Below are positions 25,178 to 32,921 of a stretch of DNA of 40,516 nt, in pieces (position 1 is the first letter of the stretch; each line of letters opens with the position of its first letter). Location: positions 1 to 40,516 of the forward strand of contig PDQD01000023.1 in assembly GCA_002747695.1 (NCBI GenBank). Reading direction: 5' to 3'. The position numbers and the translations under genes are program-made. The notes beneath the pieces are model-generated. The model was not told where the DNA came from and made no database searches. It saw nothing but the letters and a program-made list of their open reading frames with translations. Origin of the DNA: Flavobacteriia bacterium. GTDB lineage: Bacteria > Bacteroidota > Bacteroidia > Flavobacteriales > Flavobacteriaceae.

Positions 25178-25339
25178 CACTGTCCACTGCTCACTTTTAT
25201 CGGCCTTTAGCTGTTAGCCTTTAGCTTTTGGCAACTGCCCACTGCTTACTGATTACTGCTGACTACACACTGCCAACTACCCACTGCCCACTGCCGACTG
25301 CTCACTGCGAACTACCTACTGCCGACTACCCACTACCTA
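25178..25339. repeat. Phased heptanucleotide repeat array
   Basis: From 25235 to 25339 there are fifteen consecutive 7-nt units of the form CTRCNNA (for example CTGCCCA, CTACCTA, CTGCCGA) with no phase slip. Four more heptamers of the form TTAGCNN/TTGGCAA (25207-25234) precede them in phase, and two isolated CTGYYCA units lie at 25180-25193. Positions 1, 2, 4 and 7 of the unit are almost invariant while 5 and 6 vary. The array fills the gap between divergent promoters (25061-25068 minus and 25393-25400 plus). It lacks spacers, so it is not CRISPR. A shorter copy with the same unit order lies at 38799-38840. Confidence 0.9.
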
Positions 25340-25392
25340 TTAAACATCGTCATCTCATGTCTGAAATCCCACGTTTAAAAGCTAAATAAGTG

Positions 25393-25400
25393 TAATTTTG
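25393..25400 (+). promoter_or_regulatory. -7 box (TAATTTTG) of the Mpv17-like gene
   Basis: A TAnnTTTG match 30 nt before the ATG at 25431; no clear -33 TTTG. Confidence 0.5.
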
Positions 25401-25430
25401 CAACCTTATTGACTTTTAAATACAAGTGGT

Positions 25431-26093
25431 ATGTTTAACACCAAAGATTTTGTCGTTTTATTGCTGCTCGTTGGCTTATTCCTTCCTTTTATACTGATAC
25501 CGTCATGGTATCATTTTTTTGAATCATTTACATTTCATTATCCTTTGCTTGCCAGTTTTATTAAGTTTGCTGTTCTGGCCACATGGGGCGAGTCTATAGG
25601 TTTGCGGATCAGGACGGGTCAATATAATTACAAAGGTTTTGGCTTGTTGCCCAGAGCGGTGGTTTGGGGATTTTTAGGTATGGGTATTTATATGGCATTT
25701 GTGATTTTTTCACAAGGCACACCGGCGTTTCTTAATGCTGTTGTTCCGGGATTAGGAAACTATCATATAGTACTCACCGCATTTGCCATCAGTACGGCTA
25801 TGAATCTGATATTTGCGCCGGTCATGATGACTTTACACAAGATTACAGATACACATATCATCAATAATGGCGGTAGGTTAGCCGGTTTGTTGAAGCCCAT
25901 TCCTTTTGTTCATATCTTAAAAACAATGGATTGGCAAACACATTGGAACTTTGTGCTCAAAAAAACCATTCCGTTGTTTTGGATACCGGCGCATACCATT
26001 ACTTTTTTACTACCGGAACAATTCAGGGTGTTGTTTGCGGCTATTTTAGGTATAGTTCTCGGTGTGATTTTGGCATTTGCCAATAAAAAATAG
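25431..26093 (+). CDS. Integral membrane protein, possibly Mpv17/PMP22-like
   Basis: The 220-residue protein has about five hydrophobic segments. Its C-terminal third reads WNFVLKKTIPLFWIPAHTIT, then FLLPEQFRVLFAAILGIVLG. This recalls the Mpv17/PMP22 signature (W..KK.. ..W.P.....F..VP...R), and the segment FAVLATWGESIGLRIRTGQY could correspond to the first helix. Mpv17 proteins are eukaryotic organelle-membrane proteins, with scattered bacterial relatives of unknown function. The resemblance is only a pattern match. It is flanked by its own -7 box and by the folE promoter, so it seems to be transcribed alone. Confidence 0.7.
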   Translation: MFNTKDFVVLLLLVGLFLPFILIPSWYHFFESFTFHYPLLASFIKFAVLATWGESIGLRIRTGQYNYKGFGLLPRAVVWGFLGMGIYMAFVIFSQGTPAFLNAVVPGLGNYHIVLTAFAISTAMNLIFAPVMMTLHKITDTHIINNGGRLAGLLKPIPFVHILKTMDWQTHWNFVLKKTIPLFWIPAHTITFLLPEQFRVLFAAILGIVLGVILAFANKK

Positions 26094-26261
26094 CTAGAAA
26101 CGACTATCGTGATGAACACAATAACGCAATCAAAGGTGTTTGTCTTTACAAATATGTGATTTATAATCTAAGAATCAACAATATTTAGTCATTGATTAAT
26201 TGAGAAATGTTGTTTTTTTTATAGTCTGTTTTCCGGGTTTAAAGAAGTGAAAAAAATCATG

Positions 26262-26269
26262 TATTTTTG
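26262..26269 (+). promoter_or_regulatory. -7 box (TATTTTTG) of folE
   Basis: A TAnnTTTG match 36 nt before the chosen ATG at 26306. An in-frame TTG at 26267 falls inside the box and is therefore rejected as a start. Confidence 0.55.
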
Positions 26270-26305
26270 TCAGGTTATTTTTTTAAGAAAATTAATATTA
26301 TAGAC

Positions 26306-26965
26306 ATGTCAGAAGAGTTAGATAGAGATCATTTAAGTGCCTCAGATTATACCCCGTTGAGACCCGATGCATTTGAAAAAACAGAAGAGGAGAAGATTGA
26401 GATTATAGAAAAAGATATGTACCATATCATGGAAACACTGGGTATGGATATGACTGATGATAGCCTGAAAGATACACCTGTACGTGTAGCCAAAATGTTT
26501 GTGCGCGAGATTTTTGGGGGGTTGAATCCTCAGCGTTACCCAAGAATGTCTGTGTTTGAAAACAAGTATAAATATGGTGAGATGCTCATAGAAAAAAATA
26601 TAGGGGTGTATTCCACCTGTGAGCACCATTTGTTACCGGTCATAGGCAAGGCGCATGTGGCGTATATTTCAAGCGGTACCGTTATAGGTTTGTCAAAACT
26701 TAACCGTATCGTGGATTATTTTGCCAAAAGACCGCAAGTTCAGGAACGTATGACACGGCAAATTGTAGAAGAGCTCAAAAAAGTGTTGAACACTGATGAT
26801 GTGGCATGTATTGTGGAAGCCAAACACTTTTGTGTCATAACCAGAGGTATAGAAGATGTACACAGCAGCACGATTACCGCAGAATATTCCGGACAGTTTA
26901 AAAATCCTCAGGTGAAAAATGATTTACTCAATCTTTTAAAATTGGAAGACGAAACCACAGTGTAG
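26306..26965 (+). CDS. folE: GTP cyclohydrolase I
   Basis: FolE converts GTP to 7,8-dihydroneopterin triphosphate, the entry to folate (and queuosine) synthesis. The 219-residue protein has the zinc site Cys105/His108 in STCEHHLLPVIGKAHVAYI and Cys176 in EAKHFCVITRGI, plus SKLNRIVDYFAKRPQVQERMT and the DTPVRVAKM block. A charged N-terminal extension of about 30 residues precedes the catalytic domain, as is common. It appears monocistronic, with a promoter upstream and the structured element at 27051-27172 downstream. Confidence 0.96.
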   Translation: MSEELDRDHLSASDYTPLRPDAFEKTEEEKIEIIEKDMYHIMETLGMDMTDDSLKDTPVRVAKMFVREIFGGLNPQRYPRMSVFENKYKYGEMLIEKNIGVYSTCEHHLLPVIGKAHVAYISSGTVIGLSKLNRIVDYFAKRPQVQERMTRQIVEELKKVLNTDDVACIVEAKHFCVITRGIEDVHSSTITAEYSGQFKNPQVKNDLLNLLKLEDETTV

Positions 26966-27050
26966 ATTTGTCTTATTATGCCGGGAGAATTATGGTGATT
27001 ATTTGGTTTTGCCGCTCATTCATTAGTCATAACGATAAATAATGATAATA

Positions 27051-27172
27051 TAAAAAAAGAAACCCCTGTCCAAGCGGACAGGGTGTTTCCTTAACTAACC
27101 AAATATTTATTACAACGAAAAATTTACTTTTCTGTTAGTTCTTAATTCAAATCCCGTGCCATAATTTTTTTG
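27051..27172. ncRNA. Candidate structured RNA element
   Basis: Within the 329-nt gap between folE and recF three nested pairings are visible. An outer A7 (27052-27058) faces a T7 (27165-27171). A GC-rich hairpin pairs GAAAC + CCCTGTCC with GGACAGGG + GTTTC around AAGC (27059-27089). A stem pairs TTAACTAAC (27091-27099) with GTTAGTT and TTAA (27134-27145). Read on the minus strand, the strong hairpin is followed by a T7 tract like an intrinsic terminator, which would make a minus-strand RNA of about 130-150 nt ending near 27051. No promoter was recognised on either strand, so direction and even transcription are unproven. Confidence 0.4.
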
Positions 27173-27294
27173 ACTTGTTAATTATTCGTTAAACCCATAT
27201 AATGCGTTGAAAAATTAATGATTACAGTAGAGGCTTGTTGAAATATAAGACCTGAGATTGAGACCAATATAAAGACCAGAGACCCATAACAAAA

Positions 27295-28377
27295 ATGCAT
27301 CTTAAAAATATCCAGCTCATACAATACAAAAATTTTACGGCGGAAACGTTTACGTTTGACCCCAAAATCAATTGTTTGGTGGGTAATAATGGCGTGGGTA
27401 AAACCAATGTGCTGGATGCTATTTACCATCTGTCGCAGACTAAATCATATTTTAATCCCATCAGTGTTCAGAATATTAAGCATGGTGAAGACTTTTTTCT
27501 GATAGAAGGTCATTTTAAAAATGCTGATGATGATAACCATATTGTCTGCTCTTTTAAAAAAGGACAGAAGAAAATTGTCAAACGCAACGGTAAAGTATAT
27601 GACAAATTTTCAGAACATATAGGTACTATTCCGTTGGTCATTATATCCCCATCCGATAGAGACCTGATTACAGAGGGCAGTGAGGTCAGGCGGAAGTTTA
27701 TGGATCATGTGATTTCGCAGTCTGACAAAATCTATCTCAAAGATTTGGTCAGTTACCATAAAGTTTTGTCTCAACGCAATGCCTTACTTAAGTATTTTGC
27801 CAAAAACAGAACTTTTGATGCCGATAATCTCAAGGTGTATGATGAGCAACTGGTACAGTTTGCACAGCCTGTTTTTGAAAAGAGAATGGCTTTTATAGCG
27901 CATATAAAACCCGTATTTCTCGACCATTACCAAGCCATTTCCAATGGTACTGAAACCGTTGACTTACAATACAGCTCAAAACTTAAAACAGAATCCTTAG
28001 ACCGGTTGTTGACGGCTAACCTTGAAAAAGACAGGGTTTTACAATATACCGGTGTAGGTATTCACAGGGATGATCTGGATTTTTTAATTGATGGCTATCC
28101 GATTAATAAATACGGTAGTCAGGGACAGCAAAAATCTTTTTTGATTGCACTGAAGTTAGCTCAGTTTGACGTGATAAAAAATCAGGTTAAATACAATCCC
28201 ATATTGCTTTTAGATGATATTTTTGATAAATTAGACGACGAAAGGGTGACCAAATTGGTTCATATGGTCAAAGACCGTCATTTTGGTCAGATTTTTATAT
28301 CAGATACACATAAAGAACGTACTGAAAATGTGGTTAAAAATACCAATCAAACCTATAAAATCATTGATCTGAAGTGA
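27295..28377 (+). CDS. recF: DNA replication and repair protein RecF
   Basis: RecF is an SMC-like ATPase that guides RecOR to ssDNA-dsDNA junctions. The 360-residue protein has the Walker [16 protein letters not shown] (residues 29-43), the ABC signature region [19 protein letters not shown] and Walker [15 protein letters not shown], then the D-loop and switch ISDTHKE. All are intact and the length is normal. The ATG at 27295 gives the canonical [14 protein letters not shown]. The dciA gene overlaps its stop (ATGA), so translation is coupled. Confidence 0.96.
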   Translation: MHLKNIQLIQYKNFTAETFTFDPKINCLVGNNGVGKTNVLDAIYHLSQTKSYFNPISVQNIKHGEDFFLIEGHFKNADDDNHIVCSFKKGQKKIVKRNGKVYDKFSEHIGTIPLVIISPSDRDLITEGSEVRRKFMDHVISQSDKIYLKDLVSYHKVLSQRNALLKYFAKNRTFDADNLKVYDEQLVQFAQPVFEKRMAFIAHIKPVFLDHYQAISNGTETVDLQYSSKLKTESLDRLLTANLEKDRVLQYTGVGIHRDDLDFLIDGYPINKYGSQGQQKSFLIALKLAQFDVIKNQVKYNPILLLDDIFDKLDDERVTKLVHMVKDRHFGQIFISDTHKERTENVVKNTNQTYKIIDLK

Positions 28378-28676
28378 ATGAAAAGAAAAGACATAACGAA
28401 GCAAATCCCTTGAGTGACATCCTCAAAGAAATGATTGAGGGGAATAACCTGAAAAAAGGTTTGAACAAGGTCGCCATAAAAGATGTATGGAAAGATCAAA
28501 TGGGGCAGGGGATTAACGCTTATACAGATGATATTTACCTGAGCGGTAGCACATTGTATGTCCAGTTACGCTCGTCAGTCATACGTCAGGAGTTGAGTTA
28601 TGGTAAAGAGAAGATTATAAAGATGGTCAATGAAGCTCTGGGCGAAGAGATTGTGGAAAAGGTCATACTGAAATAA
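28374..28676 (+). CDS. DUF721 / DciA family protein
   Basis: The 100-residue protein is a compact DUF721 (DciA) domain: [31 protein letters not shown] [17 protein letters not shown], and [29 protein letters not shown]. DciA is the ancestral replicative-helicase operator that binds DnaB where DnaC or DnaI is absent. Bacteroidota generally lack DnaC, so a role in helicase loading is plausible, although short DUF721 proteins are not all tested. It overlaps recF by 4 nt, a linkage that fits a replication or repair role. Confidence 0.88.
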   Translation: MNEKKRHNEANPLSDILKEMIEGNNLKKGLNKVAIKDVWKDQMGQGINAYTDDIYLSGSTLYVQLRSSVIRQELSYGKEKIIKMVNEALGEEIVEKVILK

Positions 28677-28728
28677 TACATTTTAATATTAATAGCTTTC
28701 AGGCTAATAAAAAAGTCAATAAACAATT

Positions 28729-29964
28729 ATGTCAACGCTATTTACAAACATCAAAACATTAGTACAAGTCAGAGACAAGTTCATTACAAAAGTAGCCGGA
28801 TCTGACATGAATGAATTACCGGTGATACATGATGCTTATCTTAGAATAAACAACGGTGTTATCACAGCCTATGGACCCATGAAGGATTTAAACTCATCAG
28901 ACGATAACCGGGTGATAGATTGCACCGGTCGTTTGATTATGCCGACCTGGTGTGACTCTCATACGCATATAGTTTTTGCCGGACACAGAGAGGAAGAGTT
29001 TGCCGATAAAATCAGAGGTTTGAGTTATGAGGAGATTGCCGCCAAAGGTGGTGGTATTCTCAATTCGGTAGAAAAACTGCGTCAGATGTCCGAAGACGAA
29101 TTGTTTGAGCAATCCAAAGTGCGTCTGGAAGAAATCATGCACTTAGGTACAGGTGCGGTAGAAATAAAGTCTGGTTACGGTTTGTCGGTTGACGCAGAGC
29201 TTAAAATGCTCAGGGTCATCAAACGTTTAAAAGCGTCTTATCCTGTCACAATCAAGGCCACATTTTTAGCAGCACATGCCTTTCCCAAAGAATATTTAGA
29301 GGATAAGGACGGCTATGTGGATTTGATTATCAATGACATGCTGCCCAAAGTAGCTGAGGAACGATTAGCTGACTTTGTAGATGTATTTACTGAAAAAGGA
29401 TATTTCACTATAGCCCAAACCGATAGAATTCTCAATGCGGCCATAAATTATGGTTTAGTGCCTAAAATCCATGTCAATCAATTTAACAGTATAGGTGGTG
29501 TAGCATTAGGTGTGAAATACAATGCGTTGAGTGTGGATCATCTTGAGGAGTTTACGGCTCAGGATTTGAAGGATTTACAAAACTCAGTTACAATGCCGGT
29601 GGCTTTACCTTCGTGTTCGTTTTTCCTCGGTATTCCTTATACGCCCGCCAGACAGATTATTGAAGCCGGTCTGCCGTTAGCTTTAGCATCAGACTACAAT
29701 CCGGGTTCTACACCGAGCGGTAATATGAATTTTGTAACCTCATTAGCGAGTATCAAAATGAAAATGACACCCGAAGAAGCCATTAATGCCGCTACCCTCA
29801 ATGCGGCTTATGCAATGGATGTTGTGGATGATTTAGGTAGTATTACGGTAGGTAAATCAGCTAATTTCTTTATCACAAAACCCATTCCGAGTTATAGTTT
29901 TATTCCTTATGCGTTTGGTAGCCCGTTAATCGATCAGGTATATATCAAAGGTGAACAAATATAA
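28729..29964 (+). CDS. hutI: Imidazolonepropionase
   Basis: HutI hydrolyses 4-imidazolone-5-propanoate to N-formimino-glutamate in histidine degradation. This 411-residue amidohydrolase has the metal ligands His78 and His80 in CDSHTHIVFAGHREEEFADK, the loop YEEIAAKGGGILNSV, EIKSGYGLSVDAELKMLRVI, AAHAFPKEY, the IHVNQF metal ligand, DHLEEF and the late aspartate in LASDYNPGSTPSGNM. All are diagnostic of HutI rather than of other amidohydrolases. No hutH, hutU or hutG is in the window, so the rest of the pathway must be elsewhere. It lies 52 nt after dciA; no -7 box was seen. Confidence 0.95.
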   Translation: MSTLFTNIKTLVQVRDKFITKVAGSDMNELPVIHDAYLRINNGVITAYGPMKDLNSSDDNRVIDCTGRLIMPTWCDSHTHIVFAGHREEEFADKIRGLSYEEIAAKGGGILNSVEKLRQMSEDELFEQSKVRLEEIMHLGTGAVEIKSGYGLSVDAELKMLRVIKRLKASYPVTIKATFLAAHAFPKEYLEDKDGYVDLIINDMLPKVAEERLADFVDVFTEKGYFTIAQTDRILNAAINYGLVPKIHVNQFNSIGGVALGVKYNALSVDHLEEFTAQDLKDLQNSVTMPVALPSCSFFLGIPYTPARQIIEAGLPLALASDYNPGSTPSGNMNFVTSLASIKMKMTPEEAINAATLNAAYAMDVVDDLGSITVGKSANFFITKPIPSYSFIPYAFGSPLIDQVYIKGEQI

Positions 29965-30029
29965 TTGGCAACCGGCAAACCTGTTTTAAAAAGTTAACAT
30001 CAGTTTAGCGTATCTCCGTAATAATTGTG

Positions 30030-30037
30030 TAATTTTG
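30030..30037 (+). promoter_or_regulatory. -7 box (TAATTTTG) of nusB
   Basis: A TAnnTTTG match 35 nt before the ATG at 30073; a TTTAG 21 nt upstream is a weak -33 candidate. Confidence 0.5.
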
Positions 30038-30072
30038 CGCGCTCAGTTTATTAAAATAAAGTTCTTTTACAA

Positions 30073-31011
30073 ATGATCAATCGCAGACATATACGTATAA
30101 AAGTGATGCAGTCAGCTTATGCCATGCTTTTATCAGAAAATGATAACCTCAATGCTCAGGAAAAAGAGATGTACAAAAGCATTGATAACCTTTATGAGTT
30201 GTATGTGCTGCAATACACACTGTTGTTAGCCTTGCGCCGTAAAGCCGATGCTTATTACAAATTGGCTCAAAAACGTTATGTGCCCGGACATTCGGTGTGG
30301 GAAAACAGTGATAATATTGTAAAGAATAAACTGTTGTTGAGCCTAGAAAAATCTGTAACCCTCAGTGATTACCTCGCAGACAACGATGAGACTCTTTGGG
30401 ATCAACACCCTGAAATCATTGATTTATTGTGGACTGCCATGCAAAAGGAGGCTTTTGCTGAAGACTATTTGGCTATTGATAAGCCTACATTTCAGGAGGA
30501 TAAAACTTTTATTGTCAGTCTGTATAAAACCATTATTGCCCCCAGTGATTTTCTGCATGAGTTTTATGAGAGTGAAGTTATCTCTTGGGTTGATGATATT
30601 CCGTTTGTCAATACCTGGGTTTTACAACAACTTCAACGCATGAAGAAGAAAACACCTTTTATTCTCGATCCTTTATACAAGGACGAAGAGGATAAAATCT
30701 TTGCCCGCCAGCTCTTGCACAAAACCATGCTCAATTTCTCAAAATACGAGGAAGAAATCATTACAAAAACACCCAATTGGGATGCCGAACGCATCACCCG
30801 TATAGACAAAGTCCTTATGGTGATGGGCATTACAGAATTTCTTAATTTTCCCTCTATTCCTACCAAAGTAAGCATCAATGAGTATATAGAAATAGCCAAA
30901 GACTATGCCACTCACAAGAGTAGTTTTTTTATTAATGGTGTTTTGGATAAACTTGTGGTTGAGTTTTCTGAGTCGGGTAAAATAAAGAAAACAGGTAGAG
31001 GATTACTTTGA
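30073..31011 (+). CDS. nusB: Transcription antitermination factor NusB, long Bacteroidota form
   Basis: NusB binds boxA RNA with S10 in rRNA antitermination. The 312-residue protein begins MINRRHIRIKVMQSAYAML, the usual NusB first helix, and ends with the conserved block DAERITRIDKVLMVMGITEF, FPSIPTKVSINEYIEIAKDY and FINGVLDKLV. Between them, about 150 extra residues are inserted compared with the 140-residue E. coli protein; this long form occurs widely in Bacteroidota. The insert is helical and charged, with no motif I know. The DUF1573 lipoprotein gene follows closely but has its own -7 box. Confidence 0.92.
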   Translation: MINRRHIRIKVMQSAYAMLLSENDNLNAQEKEMYKSIDNLYELYVLQYTLLLALRRKADAYYKLAQKRYVPGHSVWENSDNIVKNKLLLSLEKSVTLSDYLADNDETLWDQHPEIIDLLWTAMQKEAFAEDYLAIDKPTFQEDKTFIVSLYKTIIAPSDFLHEFYESEVISWVDDIPFVNTWVLQQLQRMKKKTPFILDPLYKDEEDKIFARQLLHKTMLNFSKYEEEIITKTPNWDAERITRIDKVLMVMGITEFLNFPSIPTKVSINEYIEIAKDYATHKSSFFINGVLDKLVVEFSESGKIKKTGRGLL

Positions 31012-31018
31012 TTTTTTG

Positions 31019-31026
31019 TAATTTTG
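31019..31026 (+). promoter_or_regulatory. -7 box (TAATTTTG) of the DUF1573 gene
   Basis: A TAnnTTTG match 26 nt before the ATG at 31053, right after the nusB stop. An in-frame ATG at 31008 lies upstream of this box. Confidence 0.5.
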
Positions 31027-31052
31027 TCATTCTTAAAAAAACAATACAACTA

Positions 31053-31511
31053 ATGAGAACATTTTTACAAGTTACTTTACTAACACTTTCAGTATTTATA
31101 GTGTCATGTAAACCAAATGCAGCCGATAAAATAAGTGATGAAGCGGCGGCTATGGCTAAAGAGAAAATAGAAAAATCCAAAAGTGGTTTTCCCGAATTGG
31201 TTTTTGAGTCAGAGGTGTATGAGTTTGGAACCGTTAATGAGGGGGATATTGTCAATGCGACCTATAAACTGACCAATACCGGTGAAACAGATTTGGTTAT
31301 TCTATCAGCAACGGCCTCTTGTGGTTGTACGGTGCCTGATTACCCAAAAAACAAACCGATAAAACCGGGGGAATCTGAAATCATTAAAGCCCGTTTTGAT
31401 ACCAAGAGAAAACCCAACAAGCAAAATAAATCTGTGACACTTATTGCCAATACCAAAGAGCAAAGGCACAAAGTTTACATCAAGGGATTTGTCACGCCAA
31501 AGAAAAAATAA
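31053..31511 (+). CDS. DUF1573 lipoprotein
   Basis: The 152-residue protein has a lipoprotein signal MRTFLQVTLLTLSVFIVSC (lipid Cys19), a short linker, and a DUF1573 domain: FGTVNEGDIVNATYKLTNTG, LVILSATASCGCTVPDYP and KPGESEIIKARFDTKRK. DUF1573 is an Ig-like, MSP-type beta-sandwich very common in Bacteroidota; its cellular role is undefined. The ATG at 31053 was preferred to 31008 because it starts directly at the signal peptide and lies after the -7 box. In other Bacteroidota this gene sits in the same nusB neighbourhood, often followed by yajC, which is absent here. Confidence 0.9.
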   Translation: MRTFLQVTLLTLSVFIVSCKPNAADKISDEAAAMAKEKIEKSKSGFPELVFESEVYEFGTVNEGDIVNATYKLTNTGETDLVILSATASCGCTVPDYPKNKPIKPGESEIIKARFDTKRKPNKQNKSVTLIANTKEQRHKVYIKGFVTPKKK

Positions 31512-31609
31512 GGGGCCTTTTTTCAAATATTTATATGAGATAATCTTCTGCGCATTCAAGGCTTATGCAGTGGATTCTCACGGCAATATTTTACGCAATA
31601 CAAATCAAT

Positions 31610-31635
31610 AATAGACGGGTTAAAACTCGTCTATT
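31610..31635 (-). terminator. Hairpin at the end of rodA
   Basis: AATAGACGGG (31610-31619) pairs with CTCGTCTATT (31626-31635), nine of ten positions, around the rodA stop codon. It lies between convergent genes and could stop transcription from either side, though the T-tract is poor. Confidence 0.45.
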
Positions 31636-32921
31636 TTGTTAGCATCTATTTTAATAAAAATAAACAGTAAGATCGTAAAACTCCACAATGAAGAACCGCC
31701 ATAACTAAAAAATGGCAAAGGAATGCCTACCGTGGGTAACAGGTCTATTACCATTCCTATATTGACAAAAAAGTGTGTAAAAAATATTGCGGCAACCCCG
31801 TAGCCATAGTATTTATTAAAATTGTTTTTTTGCCTTTCTGCCTGATAAATCAACCTCAGGATTAAACCTATAAAAAGGATAATCACAAATGCACTTCCTA
31901 TAAACCCAAATTCTTCGCCTACGGCACTGAAAATATAATCTGTAGATTGTGCCGGTACAAATTGTCCCTTGGTACGGTCTCCTTGTAGGAATCCTTTACC
32001 CAAAAAGCCACCGGAAGCAATGGTCTTTATTGATTGATCGTTGTTATAGCCGTAAGTACGCTTTAGTTGATTGATTTTACGCGGGTCTTTTTCGGTTTTG
32101 AGCCAGAGTTTTAAACGGTCCTGATGGTGGGGTTCCAGAATGTGATCAAATGCCAGACGGCTTCCAAAAATCGTTATAACGGTCCCGAGAGCAATACCTA
32201 TCAGTATGGGGTAATTACGCATGATAAACAGCGGCTGGCGCTTTTGTGCAAAGAATATGTTTAGTCCTAAAATTAAACCGCTTATAAGTAAAGTTTTAGT
32301 TACCCCTAATTTTAGGGTAAGAATAAAGATAAAGGCCAGAACTGCTAAAATGATAAACAAGCGTATCGGCAAACCTTTTCTGATAAGTACAATGATAAAT
32401 GATAGAAAAACAATGGCTGAGCCTACATCCTTTTGTAAAGTAATGATGATTATGGGAATAAATATTATGGCAAGTGCCTTAAACAAATCCCTCCTGTAGT
32501 TGATTTTAAATAAGTTATCCCCCGTAAGAGACGCCAAGGCAAGGGCAGTCGCAATTTTCACAAACTCCGAGGGCTGTAAACTAAATCCGCCAAAAGAATA
32601 CCAGTTGGTTTGTCCGTTGATGTTTTTACCAAACACAAATAACCCTAAGAGCAGTAGAATTGATAAAACATAGATAACCCCGGCGTAACCTTCAAAAAAA
32701 CGGTTATCCAGTGAAAAAGTGAGCGCAATCAATATAAAACTCAACATAATCCAGATGAGTTGTTTGCCGTAGGAGGTGTCAAAATTGATTAAATCCCCAA
32801 AAGTGTCACGCCCTGTAACTGTATAGATGGCTATCCAACCTGAAAACACAAGTGCCAGGTATAGCCCTATAAGAACCCAATCCGGTTTGATATGTTTACG
32901 GTAACGAGTCATGTGTCTCAA
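31620..32921 (-). CDS. rodA: Rod-shape peptidoglycan glycosyltransferase RodA
   Basis: RodA is the SEDS-family glycan polymerase that works with PBP2 in lateral wall growth. The 433-residue protein has about ten membrane segments and SEDS hallmarks: NGQTNWYSFGGFSLQPSEFVK, ITLQKDVGSAIVFLSF (with the catalytic-type aspartate in QKDVGSA), FLQGDRTKGQFVPAQSTDYIFSAVGEEFGFIG, and LLPTVGIPLPFFSYGGSS near the end. It is the last gene of the mre operon and overlaps the end of mrdA by 26 nt. An alternative ATG three codons downstream would give 17 nt overlap; the sequence does not decide between them. Confidence 0.95.
   Translation of the reverse strand: MRHMTRYRKHIKPDWVLIGLYLALVFSGWIAIYTVTGRDTFGDLINFDTSYGKQLIWIMLSFILIALTFSLDNRFFEGYAGVIYVLSILLLLGLFVFGKNINGQTNWYSFGGFSLQPSEFVKIATALALASLTGDNLFKINYRRDLFKALAIIFIPIIIITLQKDVGSAIVFLSFIIVLIRKGLPIRLFIILAVLAFIFILTLKLGVTKTLLISGLILGLNIFFAQKRQPLFIMRNYPILIGIALGTVITIFGSRLAFDHILEPHHQDRLKLWLKTEKDPRKINQLKRTYGYNNDQSIKTIASGGFLGKGFLQGDRTKGQFVPAQSTDYIFSAVGEEFGFIGSAFVIILFIGLILRLIYQAERQKNNFNKYYGYGVAAIFFTHFFVNIGMVIDLLPTVGIPLPFFSYGGSSLWSFTILLFIFIKIDANKIDEF

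Noticed and set aside
25178..25339. CRISPR array or repeat locus with spacers
   Set aside because: The unit is 7 nt with no unique spacers, and no cas genes are in the window.
22982..26093. Defence island or horizontally acquired block around the minus-strand insert
   Set aside because: No nuclease, helicase, toxin, integrase or transposase was found; the proteins are exported enzymes and a small membrane protein, and base usage looks like that of the neighbours.
27144..27162. Seven-codon leader peptide on the minus strand (ATG GCA CGG GAT TTG AAT TAA)
   Set aside because: Too short to support, no ribosome-binding signal and no gene downstream on that strand.
27141..27165. tRNA 3' end (TTCAAATCCCG resembles a T-loop)
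   Set aside because: The neighbouring bases do not form a T-stem or acceptor stem, and no anticodon arm or CCA is present.
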